In this document: positions 1 through 4,730 of the stretch, one piece after another
Layout of the letters: each line of letters opens with the position of its first letter
How positions within the stretch are numbered: position 1 is the first letter of the stretch
NCBI GenBank assembly: GCA_015523645.1
Contig: WAJY01000108.1
Location: 1 to 5,364 of the forward strand
Direction of reading: 5' to 3'
DNA from: Geoglobus sp.
GTDB taxonomy: Archaea; Halobacteriota; Archaeoglobi; Archaeoglobales; Archaeoglobaceae
DNA length: 5,364 nt
The notes under the pieces: model-generated
Databases searched by the model: none
Told to the model about the DNA's origin: nothing
The model's input: only the letters and a program-made list of their open reading frames with translations
Made by a program: the position numbers and the translations under genes

Positions 1-315
1 GCATTGATGGACAGAACTAGGGCATTATTTGCAAAAAATCCCGATGCTCTTAAAGGAAAGGTCGGAATGGGTATAGCTGTGGGAGGAGACAGGGTTGGGG
101 GACAAGAGCTTGCCTTGATGCAGATACATGCTTACCTCATACTCAACGGCGCAATTCCTGTTAGCGGGGGATTTTTTGGTGCAAATCTCGGTGCAACTTT
201 CTGGAGTAAGGACACAGTTGAAGGGGTGATGCAGGACAATGAGGGTTTCAGAAGCTTGAGAAAAACACTTAAAAGGTTTGTTGAATATTTTGAAAGGTAT
301 GTCTCAAGCCAGTAA
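1..315 (+). CDS. Iron-sulfur flavoprotein (Isf) / NADPH-dependent FMN reductase family, 5'-truncated by the window edge
   Basis: This is the C-terminal 104 residues of a flavodoxin-fold FMN protein. The frame is open from base 1 and begins with the ALMDR stretch that in this family follows the PxY flavin-contact segment, so the ATG at position 7 is internal and not the start. Visible family features are GKVGMGIAVGGDRVGGQE (visible residues 19-36), the following IHAYLILNGAIPV strand-helix region, and the glycine-rich GGFFGANLGATFW loop. In Isf proteins the compact cysteine motif that binds a 4Fe-4S cluster lies in the N-terminal half, which is outside the window, so the cluster cannot be confirmed. 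No cysteine is visible in this part. The known role of the family is electron transfer from ferredoxin in methanogens and Archaeoglobus. The gene overlaps afpA by 17 nt, which supports co-transcription and a shared redox job. It could instead be a plain flavin reductase lacking the cluster. Confidence 0.85.
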   Translation, partial: ALMDRTRALFAKNPDALKGKVGMGIAVGGDRVGGQELALMQIHAYLILNGAIPVSGGFFGANLGATFWSKDTVEGVMQDNEGFRSLRKTLKRFVEYFERYVSSQ

Positions 316-883
316 AATAAGAGTTGCCTGGGGAATTACTGGAGCGGGAGACAGGCTTAGGGAGACAATTGATGTGATGAAGAGGATAAGGAAGAAGTAC
401 CCTCTTGAAATCCATGTATTTGCATCAAAGGCTGGTGAGCAGGTTTTGAAGTGGTACAAATTTTACAGAGAAGTTAAAGAGTCATTTGATAGCTTTCACG
501 TTGAGATAAACGCAAACTCTCCCTTTCTTGCAGGAGACCTTCAGATCGGGAAGTATGCGATGCTCATAATAGCCCCAGCCACAGCCAATACTGTTGCAAA
601 AATTGCCGGAGGTATAGCAGACACCTTGCTTTCAAACTCAGCCTTAATGGCTCTGAAGGCATTTGTTCCAGTCTACATCATGCCAACAGACTACAGGGAA
701 GGAGAGGTATCCACAGACCTCCCAACGGGTAAAAAACTCAGACTTAGAATAAGGAAAGAGGATGTTGAGCATGTTGAAAGATTGAAGGAATGGGACGGGG
801 TATACATAGTGGAGGAGCCTGAGGAAATTGAGAATGCTGTGAAGAGCCTAGTTATGAATTATCACGGAAACTCAACGCCATAA
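299..883 (+). CDS. afpA: Archaeoflavoprotein AfpA, FMN-binding electron carrier
   Basis: This 194-residue cytoplasmic protein belongs to the flavoprotein (PF02441-like) superfamily. The N-terminal GITGAGDRL (residues 12-20) is the phosphate-binding loop. SPFLAGDLQIGKYAMLIIAP (about 74-93), followed by ATANTVAKIAGGIADTLLSN (94-113), is the flavin-contact core. The DVEHVERLKE segment near residue 155 is typical of the AfpA tail. The protein has no cysteine, which separates it from the related dihydromethanopterin reductase DmrB, whose C-terminal domain carries iron-sulfur cysteines. AfpA of Archaeoglobus is reported to bind FMN and to take electrons from ferredoxin; partnership with the upstream Isf is inferred from the gene overlap. 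The start is uncertain. ATG 299 gives a natural N-terminus, but the only purine-rich element (292-298) abuts it directly. In-frame TTG codons at 278, 281 and 290 are alternatives, and 290 would sit 12 nt after AAAAGGT (271-277). Translation coupled to the upstream stop is likely. Confidence 0.88.
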   Translation: MSQASKIRVAWGITGAGDRLRETIDVMKRIRKKYPLEIHVFASKAGEQVLKWYKFYREVKESFDSFHVEINANSPFLAGDLQIGKYAMLIIAPATANTVAKIAGGIADTLLSNSALMALKAFVPVYIMPTDYREGEVSTDLPTGKKLRLRIRKEDVEHVERLKEWDGVYIVEEPEEIENAVKSLVMNYHGNSTP

Positions 884-893
884 CCGATCCTCT

Positions 894-989
894 TGAAATT
901 TTCACTTTCAGTGATTTGAAAAGCCTTGCCAAGAATTTCTCATTTTGGGAATGCAAGGAATGGATTTATTTCAGAAACTCTTCCTGAAA
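894..989. promoter_or_regulatory. Cluster of TTTCA/TGAAA half-sites, possible operator
   Basis: The pentamer TTTCA or its complement TGAAA occurs at 894-898, 900-904, 906-910, 917-921, 969-973 and 985-989. These form inverted pairs: TGAAA-t-TTTCA (894-904), TTTCA-6nt-TGAAA (906-921) and the longer dyad TTTCAG-9nt-CTGAAA (969-989). The last dyad ends 23 nt before the TATA box of fni, a position where an archaeal regulator could act. That this is a protein-binding site is inference; no known regulator motif was matched. Confidence 0.3.
924..958 (+). other. Imperfect hairpin in the afpA-fni intergenic region
   Basis: CCTTGC (924-929) is exactly complementary to GCAAGG (953-958). Nested inside, CCAA (929-932) can pair with TTGG (945-948), sharing C929 with the outer arm, so the fold would be CCTTG/CAAGG plus CCAA/TTGG with a 3' bulge. 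It lies 41 nt after the afpA stop and could shape or end the afpA mRNA. No T-run follows closely, so it is not a convincing terminator. Confidence 0.25.
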
Positions 990-1005
990 CATGCAAACTC
1001 TGACA

Positions 1006-1021
1006 ACAAACCTTTTTAAAA
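1006..1021 (+). promoter_or_regulatory. Archaeal promoter (BRE + TATA box) for the fni-idsA-gltX operon
   Basis: TTTTTAAAA at 1013-1021 is a TATA box, preceded by the A-rich ACAAACC (1006-1012, overlapping the expected BRE). The box centre (about 1017) is some 27 bases before the fni ATG at 1044. Archaeal transcription normally starts 22-27 bases after the TATA centre, so the mRNA should begin at or within a few bases of the start codon. The absence of a Shine-Dalgarno sequence before fni agrees with this. Confidence 0.75.
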
Positions 1022-1043
1022 CTACAGATGTTACCTTGCTGGG

Positions 1044-2123
1044 ATGACTACAAGAGACAGAAAGTTTGACCACATAAAAATCTGTGTAAGCGAAAGAGTT
1101 GAATCAAGCTATACAGGATTTGAAGATGTTTTCTTTATCCACAAAGCTGTTCCTGAGCTAGATTACAATGAAATTGATCTGAGTGTGAACTTTCTTGGCA
1201 AGGAGCTGAAAGCCCCGATTTTGATAGCATCGATGACCGGTGGTCATCCTGAAACATATAAGATAAACAAGAATCTTGCCATAGCTGTTGAGAATGCCGG
1301 GATAGGAATGGGTGTAGGAAGCCAGAGGGCAGGAATAGAGGATGAGAGTGTTGTTGATACCTTTTCAGTTGTGAGAGAGTATGCACCAAAAGCCTTCATC
1401 TATGCAAACATAGGCTTGCCCCAGATAATAGAGAAGGGAGTTGAATATGCTGAAAAGGCTGTTGAAATGATAGATGCAGATGCATTAGCAATCCACCTCA
1501 ACTTTCTGCAGGAAATTGTACAGCCTGAAGGTGACAGAAATGCTGTTGGTGGGTTCAATGCAATAAGAGAGGTTTCAAGCGAATTGAAGGTACCCGTGAT
1601 TGTGAAAGAGACTGGGGCAGGGATATCAAGAGAAGTTGCCTTTACGATGCGAGAAGCAGGGGCTAAAGCATTGGATGTAGGTGGAAAGGGTGGAACTAGC
1701 TGGAGCGGTGTGGAGGTTTACAGGGTTGAGAATGAAATAAAAAGGGAGGTTGCAAAGGACTTCTGGGACTGGGGCTTGCCCACTGCCTTCTCAATTGTGG
1801 ATTGCCATGATGTCTTGCCTGTTATAGCAACCGGAGGAATAAGAAATGGTGTTGATATGGCAAAAGCCATAGCTTTGGGTGCGAAAATTGCAAGTTCCGC
1901 ATTACCATTTCTAAAGCCTGCATTAGAAAGCCATGAGGAGGTTGAAAAAAAGATCCAATACTTTGTGGAGGGTCTGAAAAAGACACTATTCCTTACGGGA
2001 TGCTCCCATGTCTATGACCTCCACAAAATCCACATATTCGTTTACAATCTTCTCAAAGAGTGGATTGACTTCAGAGAGTTTGATCTTTTCGAGTTCTCAA
2101 GGAGGAGGTTCCATGATATCTGA
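1044..2123 (+). CDS. fni: Isopentenyl-diphosphate delta-isomerase, type II (FMN-dependent)
   Basis: Fni interconverts isopentenyl and dimethylallyl diphosphate, using reduced FMN and Mg2+, and so supplies the primer for isoprenoid lipid synthesis in the cytoplasm. The 359-residue product is a TIM-barrel enzyme. Visible family motifs in order are RDRKFDHI (4-11), SMTGG (63-67), GSQRAG (92-97), HLNFLQEIVQPEGD (151-164, containing the conserved Gln160 and Glu162 expected at the active site), KETGAGIS (188-195), DVGGKGGTSW (211-220) and ATGGIRNGVD (262-271, flavin phosphate loop). The usual Pro after HLN is Phe here. ATG 1044 is chosen because the motif set starts at residue 4 and the TATA box predicts a leaderless mRNA. 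The tail beyond LFLTGC (315-320) is rich in aromatic residues and ends in RRRFHDI. It still resembles the family's LKEW end, but its last residues double as the ribosome site of idsA, which overlaps by 11 nt. Confidence 0.96.
   Translation: MTTRDRKFDHIKICVSERVESSYTGFEDVFFIHKAVPELDYNEIDLSVNFLGKELKAPILIASMTGGHPETYKINKNLAIAVENAGIGMGVGSQRAGIEDESVVDTFSVVREYAPKAFIYANIGLPQIIEKGVEYAEKAVEMIDADALAIHLNFLQEIVQPEGDRNAVGGFNAIREVSSELKVPVIVKETGAGISREVAFTMREAGAKALDVGGKGGTSWSGVEVYRVENEIKREVAKDFWDWGLPTAFSIVDCHDVLPVIATGGIRNGVDMAKAIALGAKIASSALPFLKPALESHEEVEKKIQYFVEGLKKTLFLTGCSHVYDLHKIHIFVYNLLKEWIDFREFDLFEFSRRRFHDI
2101..2109 (+). promoter_or_regulatory. Strong Shine-Dalgarno site for idsA inside the fni tail
   Basis: GGAGGAGGT holds two overlapping anti-16S matches: GGAGG at 2101-2105 leaves 7 nt to the ATG at 2113, and GGAGGT at 2104-2109 leaves 3 nt. 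It fixes the idsA start at 2113 although the reading frame is open further upstream to about 2008. In the fni frame the same bases are read as part of three consecutive AGG arginine codons. Confidence 0.85.
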
Positions 2124-3072
2124 GATCATAAGAGAGAGGGCTGAAGTTGTAAACAGGGAAATTGAGAGAATTTTAACGATGAAAGAACCAGAGGGTCTTT
2201 ACAAAGCCACAAGACATTATTTAAAGGCTGGAGGAAAGAGACTGAGACCTGTAATAACAATATTGTCTGCAGAGGCTCTTGAAAGGGACTACAGAGCCGT
2301 TTTACCCGCCGGAATTGCCATAGAAACCATCCACAACTTCACACTTATCCATGATGATATTATGGATGAGGATGAAATGAGGAGAGGGGTTAAAACTGTT
2401 CACACGCTATTTGGAGTTCCAACCGCAATTCTTGCTGGTGATACGCTTTATGCTGAGGCTTTTGAGATACTGACAAGATGTGATGCAAAGCATGAAAATA
2501 TTGTGAGAGCTGTTAAAAAGCTTGCAGAGGTTTGTATCGAGATTTGCGAGGGTCAGTTCATGGACATGAGCTTTGAAGAGAGAGATGATGTGAAGGAGGA
2601 TGAATACATCGAAATGGTCAGGAAAAAGACTGCTATGCTCATAGGCATCTCAGCATCCATCCCAGCCATACTTTTCGGTGAGGAAGAGAGGGTGGAGAGA
2701 GCTCTTTGGAATTACGGACTGAACGCAGGAATAGGCTTCCAGATACATGACGATTTGCTTGACATAACAGGCAAGGAGAAGATTGGAAAGGACTGGGGAA
2801 GCGACATAGTGGAGGGAAAGAAAACCCTAATCATCATAAAAGCCTTTGAAAGGGGAATTGAGCTTAAAACCTTCGGAAAGGGAAAGGCTGAAAGGTATGA
2901 GCTTGAAGAAGATATAAGGAGGCTTTATGATTGTGGAGCAATAGAGTATGCCAGAAAGAAGGCAAGAGAATACATTGAGATTGCAAAGTCACAGCTTAAG
3001 GTACTAAAAGACAATGAGGCGAGAAGGCATCTTTCAGAGCTTGCAGACTTTCTTGTTGAGAGGGAATACTGA
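2113..3072 (+). CDS. idsA: Polyprenyl (geranylgeranyl) diphosphate synthase, short-chain trans type
   Basis: This 319-residue enzyme adds isopentenyl diphosphate to allylic primers in the cytoplasm, giving the C20 chain used for archaeal ether lipids. The all-helical prenyl synthase fold is shown by GGKRLRP (40-46), the first aspartate-rich motif DDIMD (81-85), LAGD (107-110), RKKTA (170-174) and the second aspartate-rich motif in FQIHDDLLD (209-217), followed by KDWGSD and KKTL. A bulky Phe76 lies five residues before the first DDxxD; in archaeal type I GGPP synthases an aromatic residue there limits the product, so C20 is the likely length, although C15 or C25 is not excluded. The start is set by the strong ribosome site at 2101-2109. 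The gene overlaps fni by 11 nt and its TGA shares one base with the gltX ATG, so all three genes are probably co-translated from one mRNA. Fni provides its allylic primer. Confidence 0.95.
   Translation: MISEIIRERAEVVNREIERILTMKEPEGLYKATRHYLKAGGKRLRPVITILSAEALERDYRAVLPAGIAIETIHNFTLIHDDIMDEDEMRRGVKTVHTLFGVPTAILAGDTLYAEAFEILTRCDAKHENIVRAVKKLAEVCIEICEGQFMDMSFEERDDVKEDEYIEMVRKKTAMLIGISASIPAILFGEEERVERALWNYGLNAGIGFQIHDDLLDITGKEKIGKDWGSDIVEGKKTLIIIKAFERGIELKTFGKGKAERYELEEDIRRLYDCGAIEYARKKAREYIEIAKSQLKVLKDNEARRHLSELADFLVEREY
3058..3064 (+). promoter_or_regulatory. Ribosome binding site for gltX
   Basis: GAGAGGG within the last codons of idsA leaves 7 nt to the gltX ATG. Together with the TGATG stop-start overlap at 3070-3074, it supports coupled translation of idsA and gltX and confirms the ATG at 3072. 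Confidence 0.6.
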
Positions 3073-4730
3073 TGGATGAGATTATATGGAAGCACGTTGT
3101 CATAAATGCGAGAAAGTATGGGAGGGCTAGTGAAAAAGCCGTTATTGGAAAGGTTCTTGCAGAAAATCCTGAATTGAAAGGAAAGGCAAAGGAGGTTCTC
3201 TCAAGAATCAGAGAGATAATTTCAGAGTTTGAGATGCTTGATGAGGAAGAGAGAAGGAGACTTTTCGAGGTGTATCAAGAGGATGAAAAAAGAGAGAGAA
3301 AGGAACTTCACCTCCCACCCCTTCCTAAGGCTGAGAAGGGGAAGGTTGTCATGAGATTTGCACCAAATCCTAATGGTCCTCCAACACTGGGATCTGCAAG
3401 GGGTATAATTGTCAATGGAGAGTATGCAAGGATGTACAGTGGTAAATTTATACTCAGGTTTGATGATACCGATCCAAGAACAAAAAGACCCATGATTGAG
3501 GCTTATGACTGGTACATTGAGGATTGTGAATGGCTTGGATACAAGCCTGATGAGATTGTGTATGCATCAAAGAGAATAGACACGTATTACAGCTATGCTT
3601 CAAGGCTTATTGAAATGGGAAAGGCTTATGTCTGCAAATGCGGTAGAGAGGAGTTCAAAAAATTCAAGGAAGATGGAAAGGAATGTCCTCACAGAGAGAG
3701 AAGCGTTGAAGAAAATATTGATGAATGGAATGGAATGCTGGAAGGTAGATACAGCGAGGGAGAGGCTGTTTTGAGAATAAAGACAGACATGAAACACAAG
3801 GATCCTGCGGTGAGGGACTGGGTGGCTTTCAGGATTATAATGGCTGAACATCCATTGGTTGGTGGCAAATACATCGTGTATCCAACACTTGACTTCGAAT
3901 CTGCAATTGAGGATCACATTCTGGGCATAACACACATACTGAGGGGAAAGGATCTCAGCGATTCTGAGAAAAGGCAGAGGTATATCTACGAATACTTTGG
4001 CTGGGAGTATCCTGTGGTTAAGCTGTGGGGAAAGATAAAGGTTCATGAGTTTGGAAAGCTTTCCACAAGCTTTATAAAAAAAGAGATCGAAAGGGGAAAA
4101 TATTCAGGATGGGATGATCCAAGACTGCCAACACTAAAAGCTCTGAGGAGAAGAGGATTTTTTGCAGATGCCCTAAGGAATTTTTTCCTCTCCTTTGGTG
4201 TTGGTGAGAACGATGTCAGTGTGAGCATGAAGAACTTGTATGCCGAGAATAGAAAGATAGCTGATAAAAAAGCAAAGAGATATTTCTTTGTGTGGAATCC
4301 GGTGATGATTGAAATAGAGGGGATTGAGAGCATAAGAAACATTCACCTCCCTCTACATCCATCGGAAGAAATGGGAGAGAGGATTTTGAAGGGTGAAAAA
4401 TCTGTTTATATAACAGAGGACGACTTCAGGAGGTTTGCTGGAAAAAAAGCTAGACTCAAGGGTTTCTGCAGCGTTAGAATCCTGGAAAGCGGAAAGGCGA
4501 TTCTTTTAGATGATGAGAAGGTTTTAAAGAGGGCAGGCAACATAATACACTGGGTTCCGGTATCTCAGGCTGTCAAATGCAAGATAATCACCCCTGAAGG
4601 AGAGGTTAATGGATATGCGGAGGATAATGCCCTAGATGCAGTTGGGGAGGTTGTTCAGTTTGAGAGATATGCTTTTTGCAGAATAGAAAGCAGAAATGAA
4701 GGTTTGGTAGCTGTATATACCCATCCCTAA
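3072..4730 (+). CDS. gltX: Glutamyl-tRNA synthetase, archaeal (GlnRS-like) type
   Basis: This 552-residue class I synthetase attaches glutamate to tRNA. In archaea lacking GlnRS it also makes Glu-tRNA(Gln) for the GatDE amidotransferase, which is inferred here. A charged helical domain of about 90 residues precedes the Rossmann catalytic core. RFAPNPNGP (95-103) is canonical, but the HIGH signature is TLGS (105-108), and the KMSKS loop is KLSTS (329-333). DDTDPRTKRP (131-140) follows. A probable zinc site is C188-x-C190 with C205-x-H207. The C-terminal beta-barrel anticodon-binding region carries IIHWVP (491-496) and ends at YTHP, as in archaeal enzymes, so the length is complete. It is the last gene of the fni operon, starting on the idsA stop. 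Its TAA overlaps by 4 nt the stop of the convergent gene, and a likely terminator lies just beyond. The altered signatures are probably lineage features and not damage, since everything else is intact. Confidence 0.96.
   Translation: MDEIIWKHVVINARKYGRASEKAVIGKVLAENPELKGKAKEVLSRIREIISEFEMLDEEERRRLFEVYQEDEKRERKELHLPPLPKAEKGKVVMRFAPNPNGPPTLGSARGIIVNGEYARMYSGKFILRFDDTDPRTKRPMIEAYDWYIEDCEWLGYKPDEIVYASKRIDTYYSYASRLIEMGKAYVCKCGREEFKKFKEDGKECPHRERSVEENIDEWNGMLEGRYSEGEAVLRIKTDMKHKDPAVRDWVAFRIIMAEHPLVGGKYIVYPTLDFESAIEDHILGITHILRGKDLSDSEKRQRYIYEYFGWEYPVVKLWGKIKVHEFGKLSTSFIKKEIERGKYSGWDDPRLPTLKALRRRGFFADALRNFFLSFGVGENDVSVSMKNLYAENRKIADKKAKRYFFVWNPVMIEIEGIESIRNIHLPLHPSEEMGERILKGEKSVYITEDDFRRFAGKKARLKGFCSVRILESGKAILLDDEKVLKRAGNIIHWVPVSQAVKCKIITPEGEVNGYAEDNALDAVGEVVQFERYAFCRIESRNEGLVAVYTHP

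Larger units (their letters stand above)
884..1043. other. Intergenic region between afpA and fni
   Basis: This is the only gene-free stretch in the window (160 bases). It contains a cluster of TTTCA/TGAAA half-sites, an imperfect hairpin, short T-rich runs (899-902, 943-946) that may help end the afpA transcript, and the fni TATA box close to its right end. No tRNA-like or other RNA gene was recognised. A stretch open in frame 1 (832-987) and a short open stretch on the minus strand have no good start codon or ribosome site and are not called as genes. Confidence 0.7.

Noticed and set aside
299..883. Dihydromethanopterin reductase (DmrB) as the identity of the AfpA gene
   Set aside because: The protein is shorter than DmrB and has no cysteine, so the C-terminal iron-sulfur domain is absent.
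857..963. Minus-strand open stretch in the afpA-fni gap (reads ...KFLARLFKSLKVKISRGS...)
   Set aside because: It is about 35 codons long, has no start codon with a ribosome site and no upstream promoter, and it competes with the plus-strand open stretch over the same bases.
832..987. Open frame of 51 codons overlapping the afpA end and running into the intergenic region (reads SYELSRKLNAITDPLEIF...)
   Set aside because: It has no ATG or GTG, and only an internal TTG near 916 with no ribosome site. A run of this length is expected by chance at this base composition, first codon positions are not purine-rich, and afpA already has a normal C-terminus in its own frame, so a frameshifted extension is not needed.
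2008..2112. Upstream extension of idsA by 35 residues
   Set aside because: The extra residues are Ser/Thr-rich and lie within fni. The strong ribosome site at 2101-2109 and the family's usual N-terminus point to ATG 2113.
3600..4046. 148-codon antisense frame within gltX, with other shorter antisense frames in gltX and fni
   Set aside because: They lie fully within strongly conserved coding sequence, show no recognisable motifs, and are low in charged residues as expected of shadow frames.
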